Shown piece by piece: positions 54,997 to 63,392 of a stretch of 64,000 nucleotides of DNA (positions are counted from its first letter, which is position 1; every line of letters begins with the position of its first letter). The stretch comes from Ricordea florida (Eukaryota > Cnidaria > Anthozoa > Corallimorpharia > Ricordeidae). Under the pieces are notes generated by a model. It ran no database searches. It worked only from the letters and a program-made list of their open reading frames with translations, and was not told where the DNA came from. The translations under genes were made by a program, and so were the position numbers. The DNA lies in the NCBI GenBank assembly GCA_949710005.1, contig OX453274.1:438501-502500 (forward strand). The letters run 5' to 3'.

Positions 54997-55016
54997 GATT
55001 TTTATTGAGGATATAG

Positions 55017-55028
55017 AAAACCTTTAAA
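55017..55028 (-). promoter_or_regulatory. Promoter-like box, 72-aa gene
   Basis: TTTAAAGGTTTT on the minus strand, 20 nt before the start codon at 54996. Confidence 0.55.
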
Positions 55029-55037
55029 CTAGTTTCC

Positions 55038-55448
55038 TCAGAGCATTACTATTTTAGGAGTTGGTTGGGGTGGTGGTTGGGTAGTGGTATGTGAGGGTTG
55101 TGGTTGGGTAGGAATATTTGAGGGTGGTATTTTTCTATTTTTGTAGTACCTCATAAACATGTCAACTGCAGTAAACCCTATTCCAACAATAGATAACACA
55201 GTAGTAAAAGATAGCTCTGGAATCCATGCTTTAGGTTCACTCTCTTCATTGTAATTTTCTTCCTGTTTAGTCTCCGCTTGTTCCTTTTCACGTTTCATTT
55301 CCCTGGCTAACGCTTCTTTAGCTTTTTTGTTATATTCTGCTAGTTTCTTACCAGCAGCAACCTTTTTAGGATCTTTCTCCTTAACAGCTTTCTTATTTTT
55401 AGGAGTAGGTGGATCCATTGTAATTTGTTCAACAACTTCATCAGACAT
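55038..55448 (-). CDS. Polinton-type basic protein with one membrane segment, 136 aa
   Basis: The start is taken at the ATG at 55448 (MSDEVVEQ...) because the promoter-like box at 55473-55483 lies just upstream of it; an in-frame ATG six codons earlier would lie almost in the box. A Lys/Ala-rich basic region (about residues 15-55, containing D-P-K-K-V-A-A-G-K-K-L-A-E) suggests nucleic-acid or acidic-partner binding. An acidic stretch, a membrane segment (about 80-97) and a Pro/Thr/Gln-rich tail follow. A virion core-to-membrane linker is a possible role, by inference only. Confidence 0.7.
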   Translation of the reverse strand: MSDEVVEQITMDPPTPKNKKAVKEKDPKKVAAGKKLAEYNKKAKEALAREMKREKEQAETKQEENYNEESEPKAWIPELSFTTVLSIVGIGFTAVDMFMRYYKNRKIPPSNIPTQPQPSHTTTQPPPQPTPKIVML

Positions 55449-55472
55449 GATTTTTTTATTTAACAAAGTAAA

Positions 55473-55483
55473 GAATCTTTAAA
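55473..55483 (-). promoter_or_regulatory. Promoter-like box, 136-aa gene
   Basis: TTTAAAGATTC on the minus strand, about 24 nt before the ATG at 55448; overlaps the 3' end of the 171-aa gene. Confidence 0.65.
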
Positions 55484-55999
55484 TCAGTTGTTCTCAGTAG
55501 TCTGCTCAGTTTTGTTAGAATCATCAGTATTTGTACTTGAAACTTCTTGTATTTTGTTGATTTTAATGTGCTTTACAACCTGAAATAGTCCGCTGGCAAG
55601 TGCTACCAATCTTCCACCTTTCAATGCTAAGAGACCTACAAAGTTTGTCAGTTCACGATTAACCAAATCATCGTTCTTCAAGTCTTTACAAAGCGCTTCT
55701 ATATCATCCACAGGAACCATGTAAGAAATGACATGAGAAACTAATTGAAGAGATGAATCTACTAATCCACCACTAATTTTCTTACCTAATACTGTCTGAT
55801 ATCGATTATAATATTTTTCAACATCTTTTACCGTGAGTTTCTTTATATCACCGAGACTCATATCAACACCTAAATATTCCTTTGTAGTCCCAAGAGATGC
55901 TAGAATAGCTAGTGATTCTTGTTTGATTTCAACATCATTATCTTTAGTCTCATCTTTTACATCAGGCTGTTCTTCAATAAAATCTTCAACACTCGTCAT
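55484..55999 (-). CDS. Polinton protein of unknown function, 171 aa
   Basis: ATG at 55999, 21 nt after a TTTAAAAGAATC box. It has an acidic N-terminus (about 1-28), a predicted helical globular middle containing Y-Y-N-R-Y-Q-T and G-L-L-A-L-K-G-G-R-L-V motifs, and an Asn/Thr/Glu-rich tail. A moderately hydrophobic helix (about 120-145) may be membrane-associated. It is read just after the ATPase gene. No recognised fold. Confidence 0.7.
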   Translation of the reverse strand: MTSVEDFIEEQPDVKDETKDNDVEIKQESLAILASLGTTKEYLGVDMSLGDIKKLTVKDVEKYYNRYQTVLGKKISGGLVDSSLQLVSHVISYMVPVDDIEALCKDLKNDDLVNRELTNFVGLLALKGGRLVALASGLFQVVKHIKINKIQEVSSTNTDDSNKTEQTTENN

Positions 56000-56020
56000 A
56001 TTTTAATTTTTAATAATACA

Positions 56021-56034
56021 TAGATTCTTTTAAA
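56021..56034 (-). promoter_or_regulatory. Promoter-like box, 171-aa gene
   Basis: TTTAAAAGAATCTA on the minus strand, 21 nt before the start codon at 55999; overlaps the end of the ATPase gene. Confidence 0.55.
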
Positions 56035-56656
56035 TCACCGCGGGAATCTCTAAATAACATTGGAATGGATAACGTAAACACAAACAGAGTCTAGAATATT
56101 TTTCATTTTTTAGTAGTTCTACAAACTTTTTACTAGTTTCAGAGTCTAAATCACCTCCATAATCTTCGAAAATCATCTTCATACCTTTTTGTGATGGATT
56201 ATGGAATGTAATCACACAAGCTACATTTTCACGGAATGGTTTTGCAATTGATGTTAATTGCTGAGTGAGAACCCACACTGATAATCCATGATGCCTTCCA
56301 GAGAATGCTAAATCTATAAACTTGTTCGAGCGTTTCTTTAGTTCCTTCGATACAGCACAATCGTCTAAAATTATTAGTGTATTTGTACCAGAGAACAAAG
56401 TTTGACAATCAGTTAATAACTCGTTAATCTCATCGCTGTTTCTAGCATCTGGTGATAATACAAAGAAACGTTTATCTCCGTGAGCAAATTTATGATAGGT
56501 TTTATTTTTATCATAAGTCGGACATATGAGAACAATGTATTCAAACACTTTTTTGAAGGGTCCTCTTAGCTGATCAGTGATGTACTTTGTCTTTCCACAA
56601 TTTGTTGGACCTGTTATAATGCAATGAAAAGGAACTTTATCTCGTAATTCTTCCAT
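56030..56656 (-). CDS. ATP: A32/FtsK-HerA-type genome-packaging ATPase, 208 aa
   Basis: ATG at 56656. A Walker A motif GPTNCGKT sits at residues 16-23, right after a short beta strand. A Walker B motif (TLIILDD) lies at about residue 95. The downstream FSGRHHGLSVWVLTQQ element is the sensor-like region seen in poxvirus A32-related and Polinton ATPases. The length is normal for Polinton ATPases. In relatives this enzyme drives DNA into preformed capsids. It is located directly after the major capsid gene, with 8 bp between them, as expected for a morphogenesis block. All key residues are present. Confidence 0.93.
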   Translation of the reverse strand: MEELRDKVPFHCIITGPTNCGKTKYITDQLRGPFKKVFEYIVLICPTYDKNKTYHKFAHGDKRFFVLSPDARNSDEINELLTDCQTLFSGTNTLIILDDCAVSKELKKRSNKFIDLAFSGRHHGLSVWVLTQQLTSIAKPFRENVACVITFHNPSQKGMKMIFEDYGGDLDSETSKKFVELLKNEKYSRLCLCLRYPFQCYLEIPAVI

Positions 56657-56664
56657 CTTTTTAA

Positions 56665-57903
56665 CTAATACATTATCGATCTTAAGTTTGAATTCATTAT
56701 CTCCATCAACGCGTCGGCTACCACAAACATGTAACAGGTGATATTTCCTGATCCTCCAACTTCTCTTTTCATTTCAAGTTTTACTCCATCTCTTGTGTTG
56801 TTCAAGGCCAGCCCTCCTCCATGAATACTATTGTCAGGGTGAGTTCTCAAGTCAATCCATATAGCAAACTTGTTGGCATAAAAATCATTTAGCTTGACAC
56901 CCTCTCTACCGAAACGTTTCTTTACCGAATCCCAGAAGTCTGACGGTTCCATTCCCTTGGAGTATAGACGGTTTGGTATGCCGTCAACGTTAATCTTGAT
57001 TGATGTAATATTCGGATTGACAAACTTTTCAGAATCTCGTGCTCCTCCGCCGTATCCATCTGTGAACAAGCACAATATCCCTGTCATTGATCTCCTAGGT
57101 AGATTAATGTTCTCGTTTATGAAACTGTCATTAGGTTTGGAGATTGTAAAAGTTTTGTGGAGAAGGACATTCTCGTAAAAGAATACTTTACCAACCTGAT
57201 AAGCTGACTGAGCCTCATTGGCTAAGTATTCACTTGAGATACAAGAATATTCCAACTCAAGGTTTGCGATTTTGTAAGTTGGAGTCTTGGTCGTGTCAGA
57301 ATAAACAACAATATCATAAACTGGGGCCAGTGTAATCTCAAAGATTAGTGAATGAGGTAAAGCCTTTGGATAAAAAACCCCATGATTGTTGAGAATAGGA
57401 TGGTTTAGTGGGATACGGTACTTGGTGTTGTATACTGCTGCAAGAACCACTTCCTTATCTCTTCCTGAGGTTACCTTATCACCCGATTTTGTCCTAATCT
57501 TCCTTATGTTTTCAGAAGAAATACCTTGTTTTATTCCATCCTCACGATCTTCAGGTGTTAAGTATAAGTCATGGTAGGTTTGAAAGAGATCGTATCTTTG
57601 AGTATCCTGTAGTGTTTCTCCACCAAAAAGAACCCTAAGTCTGGATACAAGGTTACTGCCTACGTTATTCACAAGGGTGTTGTTAGCATGACCTTCAACA
57701 GTCAAGTCAAATAGTATAGATACACTTCCAGGGACAATCACTACATTCTGAGAAAGTTGTGGAATATTTATATATAAGGTTTCTCCAGGACTAGCGGATG
57801 ATGGATTTAGTGTAATTCGATTCAATGACGATTCCGCTTTCAAACCGAGAGGCTCTAGTGGAATCCTGTTTGGATTAATTTTTTCAGGTATAACTTGTGA
57901 CAT
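56665..57903 (-). CDS. MCP: Major capsid protein, double jelly-roll type, 412 aa
   Basis: ATG at 57903. No membrane or coiled segments; the sequence is beta-rich with many short hydrophobic strands and loops, for example an early N-P-S-S-A-S-P-G-E-T segment and a Gly-rich turn (DGYGGGARDS). Its length, its place beside the packaging ATPase and its divergent arrangement with integrase fit the double jelly-roll capsid protein that forms icosahedral hexons in Polintons. I assign it by context and composition rather than by a catalytic motif, since capsid proteins have none. It is the largest gene of the capsid block. Confidence 0.85.
   Translation of the reverse strand: MSQVIPEKINPNRIPLEPLGLKAESSLNRITLNPSSASPGETLYINIPQLSQNVVIVPGSVSILFDLTVEGHANNTLVNNVGSNLVSRLRVLFGGETLQDTQRYDLFQTYHDLYLTPEDREDGIKQGISSENIRKIRTKSGDKVTSGRDKEVVLAAVYNTKYRIPLNHPILNNHGVFYPKALPHSLIFEITLAPVYDIVVYSDTTKTPTYKIANLELEYSCISSEYLANEAQSAYQVGKVFFYENVLLHKTFTISKPNDSFINENINLPRRSMTGILCLFTDGYGGGARDSEKFVNPNITSIKINVDGIPNRLYSKGMEPSDFWDSVKKRFGREGVKLNDFYANKFAIWIDLRTHPDNSIHGGGLALNNTRDGVKLEMKREVGGSGNITCYMFVVADALMEIMNSNLRSIMY
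56678..56686 (-). promoter_or_regulatory. Weak promoter-like box, ATPase gene
   Basis: CTTAAGATC on the minus strand, 21 nt before the ATPase ATG and inside the 3' end of the capsid gene. It keeps the TTAAGAT core but has lost the full TTTAAA. Confidence 0.35.
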
Positions 57904-57953
57904 ATTTTATTTTAAGGATAGGTAGAATATTCTTTAAATTAGTAACGAAAAAA
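57904..57953. promoter_or_regulatory. Bidirectional promoter region, capsid gene and integrase
   Basis: The whole 50-bp gap between divergent start codons. It contains TTTAAAGAAT on the minus strand (57929-57938), 25 nt before the capsid ATG. The palindromic TTTAAA core also lies 15 nt before the integrase ATG on the plus strand. Confidence 0.6.
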
Positions 57954-58931
57954 ATGTTATCAAAAATATACTATTCAACTTATGGATATTGGAAAGGTTA
58001 TTCTGCAATTCCTAAATTAGCTGAGAAAGCAAAAGTTAGTGAAGATGAGGCTAAAAGATGGCTTGAGAAACAGGCTATGTGGCAAATCTATCTACCAGCT
58101 CCAAAATATATCCCTAGACCGCACTGGACTGTGGATAAACCGAATCAGATTCACCAAGCTGATTTATTATTTTTACCGCATGATAGAGTTGGAAGAAAGA
58201 CTTATCGATATGCTCTAGTTGTGATTGATATAGCTAGTCGATACAAAGATGCTGAACCACTAACCTCTAAAGAAAGTAATGAGATTTCAAAAAAATTCAG
58301 TAATATTTACTCCAGAAAGTTAAAATATCCTAAAACATTAATTGTTGATCCTGGAAGAGAATTTATGGGAGATGTAACAAAACTTATGGAAAAACATAAT
58401 GTAACCATACAACGGTCTGAAGCTGGAAACCATAGAGCACAAGCATTTGTTGAAAGAGCAAATAGAACATTATCAGAAAAACTATTTAGTCATCAATATG
58501 CACAAGAAATGATTAGTGATGATAGGTCTAGAGTATGGGTGAAACGATTACCAGCTATTTTGAAAACTTTGAATAGTGTGCCAACGAGAATAACTGGGGA
58601 AGAGCCTGTGAAAGCTATAAAAATGAAAGAGGTTGATATTGATCCTCCAAAATATAAGCGAGTTGTTGGATATGATGAAGTTAGGTTACCACCTGGTGTT
58701 AAAGTTAGATACTTACTTGCTCCGGGTGAACTTGAAGGTGGTGAACGAAGACGAGCCACGGATCCTATCTGGAGTATTCAGGTTTATGATCTATCACGTA
58801 GTGTGGTTTCATCTAATCAACCAGTTTTGTATTATTTACTAGATGGTCCGAGACGTGGTTTTGTGAGGGAAGAACTTCAGGTTGTACCATATGATACTGA
58901 GCTGCCGCCTAATTCTGTGTTGCAACGATAA
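57954..58931 (+). CDS. INT: Retroviral-like DDE integrase, 325 aa
   Basis: The start is taken at the ATG at 57954; the frame continues upstream only through a GTG inside the capsid gene. An N-terminal helical domain (about 1-58) is followed by the rve-type catalytic core with acidic residues at D70 (HQADLLFLP), D132 (IVDPGREF) and E167 (AFVERANRTL). The second pair has 34 intervening residues, close to the classical 35. A basic C-terminal region (about 240-325) resembles the SH3/chromo-like tail of Polinton integrases. All catalytic residues are intact, so the enzyme should process the TIR ends and produce the target duplication. The 3' end overlaps the polymerase gene end by 55 bp. Confidence 0.95.
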   Translation: MLSKIYYSTYGYWKGYSAIPKLAEKAKVSEDEAKRWLEKQAMWQIYLPAPKYIPRPHWTVDKPNQIHQADLLFLPHDRVGRKTYRYALVVIDIASRYKDAEPLTSKESNEISKKFSNIYSRKLKYPKTLIVDPGREFMGDVTKLMEKHNVTIQRSEAGNHRAQAFVERANRTLSEKLFSHQYAQEMISDDRSRVWVKRLPAILKTLNSVPTRITGEEPVKAIKMKEVDIDPPKYKRVVGYDEVRLPPGVKVRYLLAPGELEGGERRRATDPIWSIQVYDLSRSVVSSNQPVLYYLLDGPRRGFVREELQVVPYDTELPPNSVLQR

Positions 58932-61900
58932 TGTCCGTAGGCAAAAGTATGTATTCCATCTTCACAAATAATTCTCTTATCATCATCGGCGGATAGTGCA
59001 ACTTTATTAACAGTTTCAGTATAAACATCATGCATGTGGCTTCTTATTACATTCATCTTTCTCATCTGAGGTTTTTTATTGAATAAACAATCCCTGTAAT
59101 CAATAAATGATATGTTATTTTTTGCGACTGCCTTCTTCATTCCCTTACATTTATTTTCTTCTTCACCTCCATCCATCCTGTAGGAGTATAGCTTGGCTTG
59201 TAGACCTACAAATTCAGCTATCTGTTTACCACCAGCTTCATCTTTGAACATATTGATGACTTTCTTGTTCACACCAGTCTCGATACCTGATGGATGGTTT
59301 TTAGGATAATTACTAGTATCAAACATATCTCTCACATCTGGACTGATATCCTTGTAAAAATCATCCGTTTCTATCTCATATACAAGACTATCCGTATCTG
59401 TGAACAACAATTTTGCTTTTTCACCATATTTAGTTTTGATATAATTATAGTGAAAGTTGTACATTATTGTTTTACTCAGATCTAGAATGCACATACCTAA
59501 GTAAACAGGTTTATTGAATACTATCTTTGTTTTCTTCATGTGAATGGCAACCAGATTTTCACAAAATATAGTACGATGCTTATAGTTAGGTTTTGATATT
59601 AATTTTTTCGCATCTTTTTTATTTGTAACCAATCGTACATCTACCCTTTTTCTTATGTTTTCCATGGTTTTCCCAAAGACAGAGTTATTCATCAGCTTGA
59701 AGAAATCTTTTTCAAAATCGTTGGTTGCTTTTGATCTTAGTTTGGTATTCAAGTCGATGTATGGTTTTAACCAAGCTGACTCTTCAAATGTAATACCCCT
59801 ATGAATCTTAGTTACTTTTAATCCCAGACTTTCATAAAGTTTCAGGGTCTCGTGGTGAACCACATACTTTACCTTATTGTTTAAGTTTGGTATCAGTTTC
59901 TCAACATTATTAACGACAAGTCTCTCTGGAGCTAGTGGATAGTCGTTATGTAAATCATGAAGGTGATGGGGATATTCTAAATCAACCTCGAGTATGCATG
60001 GGATATTTTTCCAGTCTGTAAGCTCTTGATCAACCATCCATCTAAAACCGTGAGTAGGTAGTGGTTTACTCATTCCTCCACCGTATAAGTTATTTGCATC
60101 GAGATATTCGATATACTTTATGAGTAAGTTAGAAACAAAGTCGGTCATGTATGGATTGTTAGCTTTACCATATCTTGTAGAGATCATAGATACACCTCCT
60201 CGAATGCCTTTCTCAATCATAAGTAGCATGTCGATGTCAGTTAGCAACTCCAAATTCACTTTCGTTAACTTTAATGCTGCATCCCAAGCTAGTCCAGGTG
60301 CTGTGTAATACCAAGCAGGATCCAATCCATAGTTTTTACTACAAACATCTCTAAAGTTCTCGAATACATCCGCTAACAGGAGTACATCTGACTTAAGATA
60401 TAGGTCGTGATATTCCCTCATTGTTTTCATATTGAATGTTTCCCATACCTTTTTAGCATGTTGGTAGTTATCTTCTGTTATATCTTCATCGTTAAGTTTT
60501 GAATAGAATGCCTCCTTTGGTGGAAGTTGGGTTTCGTTTAGTTTATCAAATCCATCAAACCAATCATATGGAAATACACCCTTTCTCAACATCATATTCG
60601 TCTTATCTCTAAAACACTTTTTCGTTTCACTTATGTTCTTATCCGTTGGAGAAAGACACTTACTTTCAGATAACACACCTCTACAAGCATCACACTTTCC
60701 ACATTTAGTAAGATTATCAACTAAACTGTCAAGGCTGGTTGGCATAAATTTAAATGAATCAATGAATCTTATATCTCGCTTAACATCATGCTTCTTACCT
60801 TCTTTTGTAAAGGTATCAACCACAATCTCTTTTGTGAAAGAAATATACTTTTCCTCATTATTAGGTATGCAGTTTATATTACCTTCTGATGTACCAAGAT
60901 TCTTGATAAAAAGATGAGCATCATATCCAGATAGGTTGTGAAAGATTACTGGAAAAAACTTTGGAATCTTGTAATTTAAGTTGCATTTATTATGAGCTGC
61001 TCCTCTATACTTTCCTGTAAGGTGGCAGTGGTCTAATACCTTATCTTCTCCCAATTCACCCTCACATATATGACAGTGAGTAGCATTTTTATAATCTTTT
61101 TTATCCATTTCCGACATATCCTCCACATTCTTATAGAATTTTAATTTATTACATTTGATAATCTTATTATAAATTTTCTTAATATTTGACTCTAATTTAT
61201 TTACAAATATCTGTGGGATATCATCGTCTGGGGATTTAGCAGTGTATTGTTTAAGTTTGGGTGGAAATATGTTATCGTCAAAGCACTTTATGAGATAGCA
61301 GAATCCAGATGGTTTGTGCTTCTGGTATTGTTCAGTAAAGCTTTTACTTTCATCTGGAGAGCAGGTGTGTATTTTTTCTGGATAGCTCTCAAAGTCTGCA
61401 TAGACAACAAAGGGTACTCGCATTTTTCTGTTGAAATTCTTAAAGTAAATATACATTGGATTTCCATCTTTATCTTTAGGCATATCAATCTTAACTGCTT
61501 CTTTTTCATTGCAGTATTCTTTATGTTTTTCTAATGAGGTCTTTGAATTGAATGAGTTATGACATCTATAACAAGGGTGAATCTTAGATTTATGTTTGCT
61601 GACTTGATTGGACATAAGTCTACTATAATTCTTTATCCAACAGTAGTGATTTGTTTCATCATTCGATATTAGAAGTAAATTGATTAAATAACCTTTTTGT
61701 TTCTCACTTATTCTTAGATTATATACTTCACCTTCATATCCGTAGACGTTAATAATATAGTATGGGTTTTGCTTTTCAAACTTATCAATATCTTTTAATG
61801 AAACTGGGAACTCCATTCCTGACCAGTCAAACTTCTCAGAGTTCTCTCTCATTTGTTTATTTAGTCTTTGTGGGTCTTTATCTTTAGGAAACGCGGCGGA

Positions 61901-63139
61901 TGTTACTGCCCACTTGAAACACTCATGATCATTTTCATTCTTAACGTTGATAATTGCTTGCTTGGAAGCTATCTTCGATGGTAGTGGAATATAGGAACTT
62001 CCAGAAAGTGGTTCCCAGGGGTTGATGTGTATATCAAAGTATTCCACATGTTTGAATTTCCAACCGTAACTGTTATCTTTAAATCTCTCAAACTCTTCAA
62101 GTAGGTGATTTGTCATAGTATCGAATAACTTAGATAAATCGGTTGACTCTGTTATGATTTTCATTGGTGAATGAAAGTATCTTGAAGTTTCATCAATATG
62201 GTTAGTTAGTAGACTATCTTTTATAAACTTACACGTTAAGATAAATTTCACCTTTATCGATTTCAGCGATTTCTTTTTCTGATTAATAAGATCTATAACT
62301 TTTTGTTTGATTTTATTGATAAACATCTTTTCATCATTACCTTTATGACCATCTATCCTGTAGGTTTTCATATACCCCTCCAACGCTGTTTCTATTTCTT
62401 TTGGAGTATGAGTAGTAGGAGGAGGAGGAGTAGGAGGAGGAGTAGTAGTAGGAGTAGTAGGAGGAGGAGGAGTAGGAGGAGGAGTAGTAGTAGGAGTAGT
62501 AGTAGGAGGAGGAGGAGGAGAATGATTAAATATTCGTTTAAAATTTTCCTTCAGACTTTTAACTAGTTTGTTTACATTCTTTTTGATAGGTTCTGGGATA
62601 TAAGGCAGTACAAAATCTACGAACTTGTTAAACTTTTTATTTAGCGGTTTGATAGCTCTACTTGCTAAATGTTTAAATAATTTGAGTTTGGCTTTTGGTT
62701 TAGAAGGTTTGAAAATGGGAACATTAATCTCAGGTATCAGTTCTTGTGAGGGGGTAGGTCTTTGTGGTTGAGGAATTTTAGTACTTGGTGTTGGAATGGG
62801 TCTTTGTGGTTGGTTTGTGATATTTTTTCTAGGTGTTGGGATGGGTTTTTGCTGCTGATTGGGGATATTTTTTCTAGGTGTTGGGATGGGTCTTTGTGGT
62901 TGGTTTGTGATATTTTTTCTAGGTGCTGGAATGGGTTTTTGCTGCTGATTGGGTATATTTTTTCTAGGTGTTGGGATGGGTCTTTGTGGTTGTTTTGTGA
63001 TAGGTCTTTGAACATTAATCTCAGGTGCTTCTGCTTTTGTTATAGCTTTGATGAGTTCGGCTTTAAGCATTCTAGAATATCTTGGAATATGCAGCTCTTT
63101 TGCAATTTCTGTCAATTGTTTTACTGTTAACCGTTCCAT
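58877..63139 (-). CDS. POLB: Polinton family-B DNA polymerase with SAP-like and Pro-rich extension, 1420 aa
   Basis: The start is taken at the ATG at 63139, 17 nt after the TIR promoter-like box; the upstream frame begins only with GTG. In order: a SAP-like DNA-binding region (1-37); 15-aa Pro-rich repeats (53-118); a basic region; a Pro/Thr triplet tract (62401-62521); a region with DHECFKW (about 400-408) and HYCWIKN (about 496); a C2H2-like finger (about 520-541); exonuclease motif I VVYADFES (about 575); an inserted HNH/endonuclease VII-like zinc motif (about 688-713); exonuclease II FHNLSGYDAH (about 732); palm motif A DANNLYG (about 1012), motif B NNSVFGK (about 1150) and motif C FTDTDS (about 1245). 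All catalytic motifs are present. The enzyme should replicate the element by protein priming. Confidence 0.95.
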   Translation of the reverse strand: MERLTVKQLTEIAKELHIPRYSRMLKAELIKAITKAEAPEINVQRPITKQPQRPIPTPRKNIPNQQQKPIPAPRKNITNQPQRPIPTPRKNIPNQQQKPIPTPRKNITNQPQRPIPTPSTKIPQPQRPTPSQELIPEINVPIFKPSKPKAKLKLFKHLASRAIKPLNKKFNKFVDFVLPYIPEPIKKNVNKLVKSLKENFKRIFNHSPPPPPTTTPTTTPPPTPPPPTTPTTTPPPTPPPPTTHTPKEIETALEGYMKTYRIDGHKGNDEKMFINKIKQKVIDLINQKKKSLKSIKVKFILTCKFIKDSLLTNHIDETSRYFHSPMKIITESTDLSKLFDTMTNHLLEEFERFKDNSYGWKFKHVEYFDIHINPWEPLSGSSYIPLPSKIASKQAIINVKNENDHECFKWAVTSAAFPKDKDPQRLNKQMRENSEKFDWSGMEFPVSLKDIDKFEKQNPYYIINVYGYEGEVYNLRISEKQKGYLINLLLISNDETNHYCWIKNYSRLMSNQVSKHKSKIHPCYRCHNSFNSKTSLEKHKEYCNEKEAVKIDMPKDKDGNPMYIYFKNFNRKMRVPFVVYADFESYPEKIHTCSPDESKSFTEQYQKHKPSGFCYLIKCFDDNIFPPKLKQYTAKSPDDDIPQIFVNKLESNIKKIYNKIIKCNKLKFYKNVEDMSEMDKKDYKNATHCHICEGELGEDKVLDHCHLTGKYRGAAHNKCNLNYKIPKFFPVIFHNLSGYDAHLFIKNLGTSEGNINCIPNNEEKYISFTKEIVVDTFTKEGKKHDVKRDIRFIDSFKFMPTSLDSLVDNLTKCGKCDACRGVLSESKCLSPTDKNISETKKCFRDKTNMMLRKGVFPYDWFDGFDKLNETQLPPKEAFYSKLNDEDITEDNYQHAKKVWETFNMKTMREYHDLYLKSDVLLLADVFENFRDVCSKNYGLDPAWYYTAPGLAWDAALKLTKVNLELLTDIDMLLMIEKGIRGGVSMISTRYGKANNPYMTDFVSNLLIKYIEYLDANNLYGGGMSKPLPTHGFRWMVDQELTDWKNIPCILEVDLEYPHHLHDLHNDYPLAPERLVVNNVEKLIPNLNNKVKYVVHHETLKLYESLGLKVTKIHRGITFEESAWLKPYIDLNTKLRSKATNDFEKDFFKLMNNSVFGKTMENIRKRVDVRLVTNKKDAKKLISKPNYKHRTIFCENLVAIHMKKTKIVFNKPVYLGMCILDLSKTIMYNFHYNYIKTKYGEKAKLLFTDTDSLVYEIETDDFYKDISPDVRDMFDTSNYPKNHPSGIETGVNKKVINMFKDEAGGKQIAEFVGLQAKLYSYRMDGGEEENKCKGMKKAVAKNNISFIDYRDCLFNKKPQMRKMNVIRSHMHDVYTETVNKVALSADDDKRIICEDGIHTFAYGHYRCNTELGGSSVSYGTT
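62401..62521 (-). repeat. Triplet repeat coding a Pro/Thr tract in the polymerase
   Basis: Interspersed GGA/GTA triplets on the plus strand encode runs of Pro and Thr on the minus strand, with a roughly 15-residue higher-order repeat. It separates the basic N-terminal extension from the next domain, and its length is likely to vary by slippage. Confidence 0.85.
62804..62983 (-). repeat. 45-bp minisatellite in the polymerase N-terminal extension
   Basis: Four 15-residue units alternate between R-P-I-P-T-P-R-K-N-I-P-N-Q-Q-Q and K-P-I-P-x-P-R-K-N-I-T-N-Q-P-Q (residues 53-112), forming two 90-bp higher-order repeats plus a partial unit to about 62786. Each contains a P-x-P-R-K core reminiscent of SH3-binding peptides. 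Confidence 0.9.
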
Positions 63140-63156
63140 CTTTGTCTCTGTATACA

Positions 63157-63168
63157 CAAATCTTTAAA
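63157..63168 (-). promoter_or_regulatory. Promoter-like box, polymerase gene
   Basis: TTTAAAGATTTG on the minus strand, 17 nt before the ATG at 63139; part of the TIR and identical to the left copy. Confidence 0.7.
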
Positions 63169-63290
63169 TCACTTTTCAAATTTTTTTTAATTTTTGCGCT
63201 CGTTTCTTGGTAAAATCTCTGAATATATCTCTAATAAAATCTTTGATAAATTCCTGAAACTTATTTTTTTAAATTTTGATTTTACGCTCG

Positions 63291-63371
63291 TCCCCCATTC
63301 CCTGCGCTCGTCGCCCATTCCCTGCGCTCGTCGCCCATTCCCTGCGCTCGTCGCCCATTCCCCTGCGCTCG
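63291..63371. repeat. 20-bp tandem array in the right TIR
   Basis: Mirror image of 49787-49867, with the same four units and the same variant first and last units, showing that the two ends have stayed homogeneous. Confidence 0.9.
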
Positions 63372-63392
63372 TATCCTCAAAATATCCCTCTC

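Noticed and set aside
62303-62566. Arg/Ser-rich plus-strand frame resembling an SR protein
   Set aside because: It comes from the triplet repeat that codes Pro/Thr in the polymerase on the opposite strand.
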